Of a stretch of 64,000 nt of DNA, positions 31,612 to 41,400 are shown piece after piece. Below the pieces are notes generated by a model that saw only the letters and a program-made list of their open reading frames with translations, did not search any database and was not told the origin of the DNA. The stretch comes from Polynucleobacter sinensis (lineage in GTDB: Bacteria > Pseudomonadota > Gammaproteobacteria > Burkholderiales > Burkholderiaceae): positions 248,001 through 312,000 of the forward strand of contig NZ_LOJJ01000001.1 of NCBI RefSeq assembly GCF_001595985.1, given 5' to 3'. Both the position numbers and the translations under genes were made by a program. Numbering within the stretch: position 1 is the first letter of the stretch; each line of letters begins with the position of its first letter.

Positions 31612-32694
31612 TTAGACTGCGCCTGTAGCGGCAAGGGTCTCAATGACTTGATCATCCGGGACGCTCTTAATCTGAGCTTTACCGATTTTTTCAAGAACCA
31701 CATAACGAATTTGGCCGCTTTCAGTCTTTTTATCTACCTGCATCAGCTCCATATAGCGTTGTGCGCCAAATTTCGGGGGATTGGTTGGCAGATTCATTGA
31801 TTGAATAATCTTGGTGAGACGGTCTACTTCAGCTTGCGTGATGTAGTTGAGGCGACGCGAAAGATCGGCGCCCATCACCATTCCGCAACCTACGGCCTCG
31901 CCATGAAGCCACTCACCATAACCCATGCCTGCCTCAATAGCATGACCAAAAGTGTGGCCAAAGTTAAGAGTGGCGCGGATACCTCCCTCTCTTTCGTCTG
32001 CAGAAACAACTGCAGACTTAATTTCACAAGAGCGTAGAACGGCATGAGCCATAGCAGTAGTATCACAAGCTAGTAGTGCCAGCGTATTTACCTCAATCCA
32101 ATTGAGAAACTCAGCATCTGCAATGGCACCATGCTTGACCACCTCAGCTAGACCGGCGGAGAGTTCGCGGGCTGGCAATGTCTTTAGGGTATTGAGGTCA
32201 GCAATGACTGCCGCAGGTTGATGAAACGCGCCAATCATGTTTTTGCCGAAGGGGTGATTGATGCCCGTTTTTCCACCTACAGAAGAGTCGACTTGCGCGA
32301 GCAGCGTTGTGGGTACTTGAATAAATCTAATGCCACGCATAAAGCTGGCTGCTGCAAAACCAGTCATGTCACCAATGACTCCACCACCGAGAGCAACCAG
32401 CATTGTTTGGCGATCCGCGCCAAACTTTAAAAGATCATCAAAAATGAGTTGGAGATTTTTCCAATCCTTATAAGATTCACCATCTGGTAAAACGATAGTT
32501 CTTACAGGCTTTCCCAGCTTCTCTAGGGTCTTGGTAAGGCGCTCAGCATACAAAGGCCCAACCGTAGTATTTGTAACTATATAAATTGAACTGGCCTTTT
32601 CACAAGCACTAAAGAGATTAACTTGATCGATTAAATCCGTACCAATATGAATGGGGTAGCTGCGATTGCCGAGATCAACTTCTAGTGTTTTCAT
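31612..32694 (-). CDS. aroB: 3-dehydroquinate synthase
   Basis: Second step of the shikimate pathway, using NAD and a divalent metal. It has 360 residues. The NAD and substrate regions read [27 protein letters not shown] and [17 protein letters not shown]; metal ligands are the glutamate of EVVKHGA and the histidines of NFGHTFGHA and WLHGEA. A TTG 12 bases upstream is in frame and overlaps the aroK stop; neither start has a clear ribosome binding site. Downstream of aroK, as usual. Confidence 0.96.
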   Translation of the reverse strand: MKTLEVDLGNRSYPIHIGTDLIDQVNLFSACEKASSIYIVTNTTVGPLYAERLTKTLEKLGKPVRTIVLPDGESYKDWKNLQLIFDDLLKFGADRQTMLVALGGGVIGDMTGFAAASFMRGIRFIQVPTTLLAQVDSSVGGKTGINHPFGKNMIGAFHQPAAVIADLNTLKTLPARELSAGLAEVVKHGAIADAEFLNWIEVNTLALLACDTTAMAHAVLRSCEIKSAVVSADEREGGIRATLNFGHTFGHAIEAGMGYGEWLHGEAVGCGMVMGADLSRRLNYITQAEVDRLTKIIQSMNLPTNPPKFGAQRYMELMQVDKKTESGQIRYVVLEKIGKAQIKSVPDDQVIETLAATGAV

Positions 32695-32702
32695 GGATAA
32701 AT

Positions 32703-33227
32703 TCAAGCAGAGAGTTCAAGTTGCATGATTAAAGTATTGACTAATTGATTGACGCTTGGTTTACCAGTTTCAATGACGTGGTCGGCAATCTCGCGATATA
32801 GCGGATCGCGAATGGCGTATAAATTTTCTAAGATTTTTTTGGCATCGCCATTTTTAAGAAGAGGTCTTCCCTCTCCGCCTTTCGTGCGGTGCCAGAGCTC
32901 AATAGGATTTGCATGCAGGTAAATCACAGTCCCTCTTTCTTTGAGGAATTGGCGATTTTCTGGAAGTAGTACGGCGCCTCCGCCTGTTGCCAAAATAATG
33001 TTCTGTTCAGCTGTAATATCTTTTATGGCTTGCGCCTCACGTTTGCGAAAACCTTCCTCTCCCTCCATCTCAAAGATGATGGGAATTTTGACGCCGCAGC
33101 GCTCTTCAATGACATGATCGGCATCTAAAAAGCGACGCCCTAATTTTTTTGCCAGCAATTTACCAACGGTCGACTTTCCGGCGCCCATTAGGCCGATTAG
33201 AAAGATATTGGTAGACGAAGAGTTCAC
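32703..33227 (-). CDS. aroK: Shikimate kinase
   Basis: Phosphorylates shikimate at the 3-hydroxyl with ATP. It has 174 residues: Walker [10 protein letters not shown] (12-20), the substrate-binding DAD (35-37), the LATGGGAVL loop and the lid arginines in GGEGRPLL. Follows the secretin gene by 12 bases on the minus strand, the standard pilQ-aroK-aroB order. Confidence 0.97.
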   Translation of the reverse strand: MNSSSTNIFLIGLMGAGKSTVGKLLAKKLGRRFLDADHVIEERCGVKIPIIFEMEGEEGFRKREAQAIKDITAEQNIILATGGGAVLLPENRQFLKERGTVIYLHANPIELWHRTKGGEGRPLLKNGDAKKILENLYAIRDPLYREIADHVIETGKPSVNQLVNTLIMQLELSA

Positions 33228-33239
33228 CTCTCGATTTTA

Positions 33240-34355
33240 TTAGGGTTTATCGATAACGGTGGGAGTTAGGAAGACTAATAGCTCAGTTTTATCGGCTAAT
33301 GTCGATTTATGGCGAAATAAATGGCCAATGATGGGAATATCACCCAGAAGCGGAACCTTTACCTCATCTTCTCTATGGGTGGTTTGAAAAATCCCTCCAA
33401 TGATGGCCGTACCGCCATTTTCAACGGTAACCTCCGAGCTTAAGTTTTTGGTATCAATGGCATAGCCTTGTTCAGTTTTCATGCCAATTGTGTCTTTATT
33501 GATGCCGACAAGCATTGAGATTTTTCCATCTGGATGAATCTTGGGCAGCACTTCTAGCCTGAGGTTTGCTTTACGAAACTGGAGTTTGCTACCGCTCTGT
33601 GAGCTCACTTGATATGGAAGTTCTGTACCTTGCTCAATGACTGCCTTTACTTGATCGCCCGTCATGATGCGGGGATTGGATAGTATTTTTCCTTGACCAT
33701 CTGATTCGAGCGCGGAAAGCTCTATTTGTAGTAATTGCGCAGCATTTCTAGATACCAGTGTAGCGGCGAGGGTTGCTGGTTGAAATCCATTGAGTCCTGC
33801 CCCGGCCAAATCGAGGCTCCCGCTGATCTTTTGGTCGGTATGTTGCCCAATGCCATTAGCTTGGTGGCCCAGCTTTATACCCAGTTCCCTGGCAAAGCGC
33901 TGATCGGCTTCAACGATGCGCGCCTCAATTAGTATTTGGCGTGGGCTGTTGATATGGTCGCCGCCAAAAGGCAGCGCTGCATCTTCCCTGCGAAATTTTT
34001 GGAAGCTTTGGATTTCTGCATGGGTACCAATCCAGTAGATGTCACCATTACGTATGAGTCTCAATCCTCTGCTGGCAAGAATGGAGTGTAGGGCGGTTTT
34101 CCATGGGGTGTTATCTAGATCGATGGAAATCTTCCCTTGAATGGACTCACTGAGGAGAAAGTTGGTTTTTCCGATTTTGGCCAAAACTTGCAATAGTTCG
34201 GTCACCTCAATTTGGTGAAATTGGAGGCTAATTAGCTCACTTTTGATAGGGTTTGACTGGTCGATTTCTGAACTGGTTCCTAGGGCTGGCTGGAGTAAAA
34301 GAGCGAGCAAGATTGCCGATAGTAATTTGAGGTTGGGGGGTGGGAATTTCAGCAT
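33240..34355 (-). CDS. Short PilQ/HofQ-like secretin
   Basis: Outer-membrane secretin channel protein of the type IV pilus or competence family. It has only 371 residues, about half of typical PilQ. Order: hydrophobic signal segment 1-26, one STN/N0 domain about 43-110 (FHQIEVTELLQVLAKIGKTN), a 25-residue linker, then the secretin core from 137 (QILIEARIVEADQRFARELG) with the hallmark VPLLGDIPIIGHLF at 334-347. The AMIN domains and the Secretin_N (N1) domain seen in PilQ are missing. Position upstream of aroK matches pilQ. Whether it forms a pore for pili, DNA uptake or something else cannot be told here. Confidence 0.85.
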   Translation of the reverse strand: MLKFPPPNLKLLSAILLALLLQPALGTSSEIDQSNPIKSELISLQFHQIEVTELLQVLAKIGKTNFLLSESIQGKISIDLDNTPWKTALHSILASRGLRLIRNGDIYWIGTHAEIQSFQKFRREDAALPFGGDHINSPRQILIEARIVEADQRFARELGIKLGHQANGIGQHTDQKISGSLDLAGAGLNGFQPATLAATLVSRNAAQLLQIELSALESDGQGKILSNPRIMTGDQVKAVIEQGTELPYQVSSQSGSKLQFRKANLRLEVLPKIHPDGKISMLVGINKDTIGMKTEQGYAIDTKNLSSEVTVENGGTAIIGGIFQTTHREDEVKVPLLGDIPIIGHLFRHKSTLADKTELLVFLTPTVIDKP

Positions 34356-34358
34356 TTT

Positions 34359-35039
34359 TTATTCCGACTTGGCAGATCTAAAGTTGAGTGACTTGCCCCT
34401 AGGATGAGATAAGGTAGCAAGCTCTTTTTGAATATCCATCAGGCGCCATTCCCCTAGGACAAGCTCGTTTTTAGCCATCATTCTTGTGGCCTTTCCGGTG
34501 TGGAAAAAAGCCTGCTCAACCCCATTCACTTTGATGAGCCCTAGATATCGCCAGCTACGTAGTTCTGCCTCGTGAGGCGTTGCTAATGGCTGGCTCCGAG
34601 GTGTTGAAATGGGGCGTTTTTCACTTAAAGAGTGAATACTCACTTGTAATTCTTCCAATGTATCGTAAAGATCCTCCTGTTTTTCATCTAAATCCCCTTG
34701 TTGCTTATGCAGCTCCCTTTTAAGGCCCGAGAGCTCGTCTTGAAGGCGATGAGTTTCCATTTTTAACGCTTCCTTATGGGACTCAAAGGCTAAAAAAAGT
34801 GCTCCATTAAGGAGAATCGATACTCCACCAAGAATGAATAAAGGAGCCATTTTGAGACCTGCTAACTTGATGTTGTTCATGGAAAGTGATGGCGACTTTG
34901 GTTTCATTTGGCTCTCGGGCGTAGGCCTTTGAGGTGCGGTTGATTTTCGAATTCCATGGGGGTCTGGAATGGCGGGGTCGTCCCCCAGCTCACTTAAAAT
35001 GTCGTCAAAAGATTGGGAGGAAATGTGGCGTGAAGGCAT
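34359..35039 (-). CDS. Membrane-anchored coiled-coil protein in the pil locus, function unknown
   Basis: 226 residues from MPSRHISSQSFDDIL; an upstream TTG (35126) in the same frame is possible. No family was recognised. Visible parts: a polar, Pro-rich cytoplasmic segment (1-55), one membrane segment about 65-85, a heptad-like Glu/Lys-rich coiled coil about 87-140 (KMETHRLQDELSGLKRELHK), a short Pro/Ser linker, and a C-terminal domain with alternating strands (RSWRYLGLIKVNGVEQAFFH, residues 161-180). Topology recalls PilN/PilO fused to a PilP-like end, and it precedes the secretin by three bases, where pilMNOP normally lie. An alignment-complex role is inference. Confidence 0.75.
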   Translation of the reverse strand: MPSRHISSQSFDDILSELGDDPAIPDPHGIRKSTAPQRPTPESQMKPKSPSLSMNNIKLAGLKMAPLFILGGVSILLNGALFLAFESHKEALKMETHRLQDELSGLKRELHKQQGDLDEKQEDLYDTLEELQVSIHSLSEKRPISTPRSQPLATPHEAELRSWRYLGLIKVNGVEQAFFHTGKATRMMAKNELVLGEWRLMDIQKELATLSHPRGKSLNFRSAKSE

Positions 35040-35138
35040 GCCATATTGTTCGCCCTGGGGGTAGTAAAAACGATCAGGAAATGCGTAATTGCTCGTCAGA
35101 AAATAGAGCAATTTATTCTGAAACAAGGGTTTTGGAGC

Positions 35139-35169
35139 TTGAGGAGAAATTGGCCAAGCACCCTATAAT
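35139..35169 (+). promoter_or_regulatory. Possible mrcA promoter with consensus -10 box
   Basis: TATAAT (35164-35169) with a weak -35 TTGAGG (35139-35144) at 19 bases. The predicted start near 35176 is almost on the mrcA ATG (35178), which has no ribosome binding site. Confidence 0.4.
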
Positions 35170-35177
35170 TTGACTCT

Positions 35178-37514
35178 ATGGCTCTACCTCCAAAAGACAA
35201 GCCGCCCTTAAATCGGCGGTTTAACCGTCAGCCTGATAGACGTCCCGGTCAGCAAAGAGCGGAGCATTCCTCATTTAATAAATCAGGCAGCAATCCCCTA
35301 GTAAAAGCCTTGCTGATTATTTGCATGGTTTTTGCAGTGGTATTTACCCTTTTGCTCGGATATGCGTTCTTGATCGCCAAGCCGAATTTGCCAAAAATTT
35401 CTGCTTTGGTGGATTACAACCCTAAAACCCCTTTACGAATCTATACCGCTGATAAGGTCTTGATTGGAGAATTTGGGGAGGAGCGCCGCAAAGTCATTCC
35501 CTTAAATGAAATTCCCATGAGCATGCGCAATGCGGTCTTAGCTATTGAAGATGACCGTTTTTATTCTCATGGTGGAGTAGATTATGTTGGCATCATGCGT
35601 GCCGCCCTCACAAATCTGCGCGGCAATCTTTCGCAGGGAGCATCAACCATTACGATGCAGGTGGCCCGAAATTTTTTCCTGAGTAATGAGAAGACATTCA
35701 GTCGAAAAATTTACGAGGTACTACTTTCTTGGGAAATTGAATCTCAATTGAGTAAAGACAAGATTCTTGAGATTTACATGAATCAGATTTTCTTGGGCCA
35801 AAGGGCGTATGGATTTTCTAGTGCAGCTCAGATTTACTTTGGCAAAGAATTAAAAGATATAACCATTGCAGAGTCTGCAATGTTGGCAGGTTTGCCAAAG
35901 GCCCCTTCGGCATATAACCCCGTTAGCAACTTCCGACGTGCCAAAATTCGTCAAGAATATATTTTGCAGCGGATGCGTGACTTGTCATATATCACGCCCG
36001 AGCAATATCAAATTGCCATGGCTGAGGAGTTGCATATTCGCGGTCTTGGGAATGAATTTAGTACGCGCGCAGATTTCCCTGCTGAAATGGTGCGTCAATT
36101 GCTATTTACCCAATACGGTGAGGCGATCTATTCTCAGGGTATTGATGTCTACACAACCATCTTGAAGGCTGATCAAGATGCCGCATACAAAGCAGTACGA
36201 CATGGCATTTTTGAATATGACTTACGTCACGCTTATCGTGGTCCCGAGGGTTTTATTGATTTGCCAGACGATACAGTGAAGCGTCAACGCGCAATTGATG
36301 AGGCTTTACTTGCTTATCCGCAGTTAGATGACCTGCAATCTGGTGTAGTGCTCGACATCAAACCAAAAGAGATGCAAGTCATGATCTCTACTGGTGACAC
36401 CATCACACTCAAGGGCGAAGGTATGAAACTCGCTGCCGCGTCTTTGACGGATAGTGCGCAACCTAAAAAACGCTTGCGCCCCGGTGCGATAGTGAGGTTG
36501 TTATCTGATAATGGGGTTTGGAAATTAGCCCAACTACCTCAAGTCGAGGCCGCTTTTGTTTCTATGAACGCAGAGACAGGTGCGATTCTGTCATTGGTGG
36601 GCGGCTTCGATTTTCGGCGCAACCAATTTAATCATGTCACTCAGGCGCAGCGCCAACCAGGCTCTTCATTTAAGCCATTCATTTATGCAGCCGCTATCGA
36701 AAAAGGTTTTTCCCCAAGCACTATGGTCAATGATGCTCCATTATCTATTGGCAGTATGGAAACGGGAAGTCAGGCTTGGGAGCCGAAGAATTACGATGGT
36801 AAATATGACGGCTTGATGCGTTTACGTACCGCTCTAGCAAAATCGAAGAACTTAGTTTCTGTTCGCATCATTCGAGCTATTGGCCCTTCTTACGCACAAG
36901 AATATATTCAGCGATTTGGTTTCGAACCTGAAAAGCATCCTCCATACCTAACGATGGCATTGGGTGCGGGTTCGGTTACACCTTTGCAAATGGCCGCAGC
37001 CTATAGTGTTTTTGCTAACGGTGGCTATCGTGTCGATCCTTTCTTAATTAGTAAGATGACCGATTCCAAAGGGGCGGTATTGTTTGAAGCTAAGCCTACG
37101 CATGCGCGTGAAGATGCTACTCGCGTACTAGATGCTCGAACTGCTTTTGTAATGGATAGCATGTTGCAAGAAGTAACCAAGAGTGGAACCGCTGCAAGTG
37201 CGAGGGCTAAGTTAGGTCGAAACGATATTGCAGGTAAGACGGGCACAACCAATGATTCTCATGACGCTTGGTTTGCTGGTTACAACCCCAAAGTAGTTGC
37301 CATTGCTTGGATTGGTTTTGATAAGCCTGCGAGTTTGGGCGATCGTGAAACGGGTGGCGGCTTAGCGTTGCCAATGTGGACTTCGTATATGGCAACCGCA
37401 TTAAAGGATGAGCCACAACAAGGGCGCGAAGTGCCATCAGGTGTGACCCAAGTCGATGGTGATTGGTTTATTCCTGAGTTCTCTAATAATGGCGGTGTTC
37501 GCGAACTACAGTAG
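35178..37514 (+). CDS. mrcA: Bifunctional penicillin-binding protein 1A
   Basis: Class A PBP that polymerises glycan strands and cross-links peptides in the periplasm. It has 778 residues: a basic cytoplasmic N-terminus, membrane anchor about 43-65, glycosyltransferase family 51 domain with catalytic E124 (LAIEDDRFYSHGG) and GASTITMQVARNFFLS, then the transpeptidase domain with the SxxK nucleophile S496 (PGSSFKP), SKN in LAKSKNLVSV, and KTG at 687-689 (AGKTGTTND). No ribosome binding site precedes the ATG. Divergent from the reduced pil genes, as ponA/mrcA is in other betaproteobacteria. Confidence 0.97.
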   Translation: MALPPKDKPPLNRRFNRQPDRRPGQQRAEHSSFNKSGSNPLVKALLIICMVFAVVFTLLLGYAFLIAKPNLPKISALVDYNPKTPLRIYTADKVLIGEFGEERRKVIPLNEIPMSMRNAVLAIEDDRFYSHGGVDYVGIMRAALTNLRGNLSQGASTITMQVARNFFLSNEKTFSRKIYEVLLSWEIESQLSKDKILEIYMNQIFLGQRAYGFSSAAQIYFGKELKDITIAESAMLAGLPKAPSAYNPVSNFRRAKIRQEYILQRMRDLSYITPEQYQIAMAEELHIRGLGNEFSTRADFPAEMVRQLLFTQYGEAIYSQGIDVYTTILKADQDAAYKAVRHGIFEYDLRHAYRGPEGFIDLPDDTVKRQRAIDEALLAYPQLDDLQSGVVLDIKPKEMQVMISTGDTITLKGEGMKLAAASLTDSAQPKKRLRPGAIVRLLSDNGVWKLAQLPQVEAAFVSMNAETGAILSLVGGFDFRRNQFNHVTQAQRQPGSSFKPFIYAAAIEKGFSPSTMVNDAPLSIGSMETGSQAWEPKNYDGKYDGLMRLRTALAKSKNLVSVRIIRAIGPSYAQEYIQRFGFEPEKHPPYLTMALGAGSVTPLQMAAAYSVFANGGYRVDPFLISKMTDSKGAVLFEAKPTHAREDATRVLDARTAFVMDSMLQEVTKSGTAASARAKLGRNDIAGKTGTTNDSHDAWFAGYNPKVVAIAWIGFDKPASLGDRETGGGLALPMWTSYMATALKDEPQQGREVPSGVTQVDGDWFIPEFSNNGGVRELQ

Positions 37515-37526
37515 TTCGCTTGAATA

Positions 37527-38231
37527 ATGGCTCGGCAAGCACGCACAATTATTCCCGGTCAGGCAATGCATGTGCTGGTGCGTGGTAACAATCGTGAAAC
37601 CTTATTTTTTAATGAAGTAGATCGTCGTCAATATCTTGATTGGTTGCGTGAGGCGGCCAAACAATTTGGGTGTGCTGTGCATGCATTTGCTCTAATGCCA
37701 AATCATGTTCATTTGTTGATGACACCGCAGCATGAAGATTCATTATCTAAAACAATGCAGTCCTTGGGTAGACGCTATGCCCAGTACTTTAATCAATTGC
37801 ATCATCGCTCTGGAACGATTTGGGAAGGTCGGTTTCGCTCTTCTCTAATAGACCCTAATTATTTTTTACGGTGCCAGCGCTTTATTGAGTTAAATCCTGT
37901 CAGGGTAGGATTTGAATCTAGCCCTCAGGATTCGGTGTGGACCAGCTTTTCATCCCATATCGGTGGAAATGTTGAATCTTGGCTTGTAGACCATCAGCAC
38001 TTTTGGGGCTTGGGAAATACTCCCTTCGAAAGACAAATGGCTTGGGCGTCCTATGTCAAAGAGGGGGCTCCTCATTGGGAGGACCAGCAAATCACTGAAG
38101 CCTTAATTCGATCTAAGCCATGGGTCAGCGATGGCTACGCCAAAATACTCTTCAAAGATCATCCTGAGCGGGTATTAATACGCCATCGAGGGCGTCCAAG
38201 AAAGTTAGATTCAATCAATTCAACAACTTAG
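37527..38231 (+). CDS. REP-associated tyrosine transposase (Y1/HUH family, IS200-like)
   Basis: Single-strand transposase of the TnpA_REP (RAYT) type, 234 residues. The HUH motif is H60-V-H62 in ALMPNHVHLLMTP; the candidate catalytic tyrosine lies in SLGRRYAQYFNQ (Y84 or Y87), followed by GTIWEGRFRSSLI, a signature of this family. The C-terminal half is variable and ends in a basic RHRGRPRKL segment. It starts 12 bases after mrcA without a ribosome binding site. RAYTs are usually single-copy, not flanked by IS ends, and act on nearby REP palindromes; a candidate inverted repeat lies 47 bases downstream. Confidence 0.9.
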   Translation: MARQARTIIPGQAMHVLVRGNNRETLFFNEVDRRQYLDWLREAAKQFGCAVHAFALMPNHVHLLMTPQHEDSLSKTMQSLGRRYAQYFNQLHHRSGTIWEGRFRSSLIDPNYFLRCQRFIELNPVRVGFESSPQDSVWTSFSSHIGGNVESWLVDHQHFWGLGNTPFERQMAWASYVKEGAPHWEDQQITEALIRSKPWVSDGYAKILFKDHPERVLIRHRGRPRKLDSINSTT

Positions 38232-38251
38232 CGCAGAAGTTAGTTGATTTG

Positions 38252-38264
38252 CCCCTCAGAGGGG
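38252..38264. repeat. Small palindrome after the RAYT gene
   Basis: CCCCTC-A-GAGGGG, a 13-base palindrome 20 bases after the transposase stop; as RNA it would fold with a 5-bp stem and 3-base loop. REP-like size, but no second copy was seen in the window. Confidence 0.4.
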
Positions 38265-38277
38265 AAGCAATATTGTT

Positions 38278-38340
38278 TGACTCTGTCCCTTTTATGAGAA
38301 TCAATTTGGCTCCTTCCGAATATTAAATGGGACAGAGTCA
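38278..38340. repeat. Perfect 12-bp inverted repeat downstream of the RAYT gene
   Basis: TGACTCTGTCCC (38278-38289) and its exact reverse complement GGGACAGAGTCA (38329-38340), 39 bases apart; four of the next five inner bases also pair. The position directly behind a REP-associated transposase suggests a transposase-linked REP-type element. No further copies were found in this window. Confidence 0.6.
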
Positions 38341-38351
38341 TTTTATTTCTA

Positions 38352-38380
38352 TTGCATCAGCATGGGTATTCCCCTATATT
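38352..38380 (+). promoter_or_regulatory. Sigma70-type promoter of gltBD
   Basis: TTGCAT (38352-38357), 17-base spacer, TATATT (38375-38380); predicted start near 38387. It may also serve the mla genes, which follow gltD closely. Confidence 0.55.
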
Positions 38381-38425
38381 TGATCCTCCAAAAGTAATCA
38401 GCCCACGATGGCATACGGAAATACC

Positions 38426-41400
38426 ATGACTACACAAATGAATACCGATCTTCGTCCAATCGCTCAAGGTCTATATGACCCACAAAATGAGCACGATGCT
38501 TGCGGCGTAGGATTCGTCGCGCATATTAAAGGTAAAAAAACTCACGAGATCGTTACCCAAGGGCTGCAGATTCTTGAGAACTTAGATCATCGTGGAGCCG
38601 TTGGTGCCGATCCGTTGATGGGCGATGGCGCTGGAATCTTGATTCAGGTTCCTGATACTTTGTATCGCGAAGAAATGGCTAAGCAAGGAATTGAATTGCC
38701 GCCATTCGGTGAGTATGGAGTTGGAATGATTTTCTTGCCAAAAGAACAAGCTTCACGTTTGGCTTGTGAGCAAGAATTAGAGCGTACTGTACGCCTGGAG
38801 GGTCAGGTTGTTCTAGGTTGGAGAGATGTTCCAATTGATGTCAAATTACCGATGTCTCCAACGGTTCAAATGACAGAACCATTTATACGTCAGATCTTCA
38901 TCGGCCGCGGTCGTGACATCATGACAACGGATGCATTAGAGCGCAAGCTATATGTCATTCGTAAAACAGCTAGTCATGCCATTCAGGATTTGCATTTAAA
39001 GCATGGCAAAGAGTATTTCGTAGCATCGATGTCTGCGCGAACCATTGTTTATAAGGGTTTGCTGTTAGCCAATCAGGTCGGCGCCTATTACAAAGATTTA
39101 CAAGATCCCCGTACTGTTTCAGCGCTGGCGCTTGTACATCAACGTTTCTCCACTAACACTTTCCCGGCCTGGGAGTTGGCTCACCCATACCGCATGATTG
39201 CTCATAACGGTGAGATCAATACAGTTAAGGGCAACGTCAACTGGGTAAATGCACGTGAGGGCGCTATAAGCTCCCCAGTGCTCGGTGACGATCTTAAGAA
39301 ATTATGGCCACTAATTTATCCAGGCCAGTCTGATACTGCATGTTTTGATAATTGCTTAGAGCTGTTGGTAATGTCTGGCTATCCATTGGCACAAGCAATG
39401 ATGATGATGATCCCAGAGGCCTGGGAGCAGCATTCATTAATGGATGATAACCGTCGCGCTTTCTATGAATATCACGCGGCCATGATGGAGCCATGGGATG
39501 GCCCCGCGGCAATGGCGTTTACCGATGGTCGTCAAATTGGTGCCACCTTGGATCGCAATGGTTTGCGTCCAGCGCGCTACTACGTAACTGATGATGATTT
39601 AGTCATCATGGCTTCTGAGGCGGGTGTATTGCCCATTCCAGAAAACAAGATTGTTCAAAAATGGCGCTTGCAACCAGGCAAGATGTTCATGATTGACATG
39701 GAGCAGGGTCGCATCATTGACGACGTTGAGTTGAAGAATGCCGTCTCTAAAGCGAAGCCATACAAGAGCTGGATTGATGCGGTTCGCGTTAAGCTTGATG
39801 AAGTCGATGCTAGCAAGGCTGACATTGTTGATGAAAAAACTAATATTCGTCCTGCCGCTAAATTACTAGATCGTCAGCAAGCCTTTGGTTATACCCAAGA
39901 GGATATTAAATACCTTATGGCGCCAATGGCCATGAATGGTGAAGAGGCTATTGGTTCAATGGGTAACGATAGCCCATTAGCTGTTCTTTCTAATAAGAAC
40001 AAGCCTTTGTATAACTACTTCAAGCAATTGTTTGCGCAAGTAACGAATCCTCCGATTGATCCGATTCGTGAAAACATGGTGATGTCTTTGGTTTCATTTA
40101 TTGGGCCAAAGCCAAACTTGTTGGATACCAACAATATCAACCCCCCCATGCGTTTAGAAGTAAGTCAGCCAATCTTGGACTTTGATGACATTACCAAGAT
40201 TCGTCATATTGGCCATTACACGAACGGTAAGTTCCGCTCATACGAGTTGGATATCTGTTACCCAGCTTCGTGGGGCAAAGCAGGCATTGAAGCTCGCTTA
40301 GCATCTTTGTGTGCCGAAGCGGCTGATGCGGTTCGTTCCGGCTACAACATCTTGATCGTGAGTGATCGACAGGTCGATGAAAATCATGTGGCCATTCCGG
40401 CATTGCTGGCAACCTCGGCTATTCATCAGCACTTAGTTCAAAAAGGTTTACGCACAAGCGTTGGTTTGGTTGTCGAAACTGGTAGTGCCCGTGAGACACA
40501 TCATTTTGCGCTCTTGGCTGGCTATGGTGCTGAAGCGGTACATCCATACCTCGCGATGGAAACTTTGGCAGATATGGCTAAGGGCCTGTCTGGCGATTTG
40601 TCTCCAGAAAAAGCTGTTAAGAACTTTGTGAAAGCAGTTGGTAAAGGCTTGCAAAAAGTGATGTCCAAGATGGGCATCTCGACTTACATGTCCTACACAG
40701 GCTCACAAATTTTTGAAGCTATTGGATTGAATCACGACATCATTGATCAGTATTTCAAAGGTACCCCATCTAATGTGGGTGGCATTGGCGTTTTTGAAGT
40801 GGCTGAAGAGGCGTTGCGCATGCATCAGTCTGCCTTTGGCAATGATCCAGTGCTAACCAATATGTTGGATGCTGGTGGTGAGTATGCCTTCCGTATTCGT
40901 GGCGAGAACCATATGTGGACTCCAGACACGATCGCAAAGTTACAGCATTCCACACGTATTGGTGCTGAGAAGGGTTATCAGACTTATAAAGAGTACGCCA
41001 ACATTATTAACGATCAAACTAAGCGTCAGATGACGTTGCGTGGTTTGTTCGAATTCAAGATTGATCCAGCGAAAGCTATTCCACTTGATGAAGTTGAATC
41101 TGCAAAAGAGATCGTTAAACGTTTTGCTACAGGCGCGATGTCTTTGGGTTCTATTTCTACCGAAGCTCACGCCACGTTGGCGATTGCTATGAATCGTATT
41201 GGTGGTAAGTCCAACACTGGTGAGGGCGGCGAAGATCCAAACCGCTACGTTAATGAACTCAAAGGGATTCCGATTAAGAAGGGTGAGTCTCTTGCAAGCA
41301 TCTTGGGCGAAGATGTTGTAGAGGCTAATATTCCTTTGCTTGACGGCGATTCATTGCGCTCTAAAATTAAGCAGGTTGCCTCGGGCCGCTTCGGTGTAAC

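Noticed and set aside
37527..38340. Complete IS200-type insertion sequence
   Set aside because: The transposase matches the single-copy RAYT type rather than IS200/IS605; no target duplication or subterminal hairpin pair flanks the gene on the mrcA side, only 12 bases from the mrcA stop.
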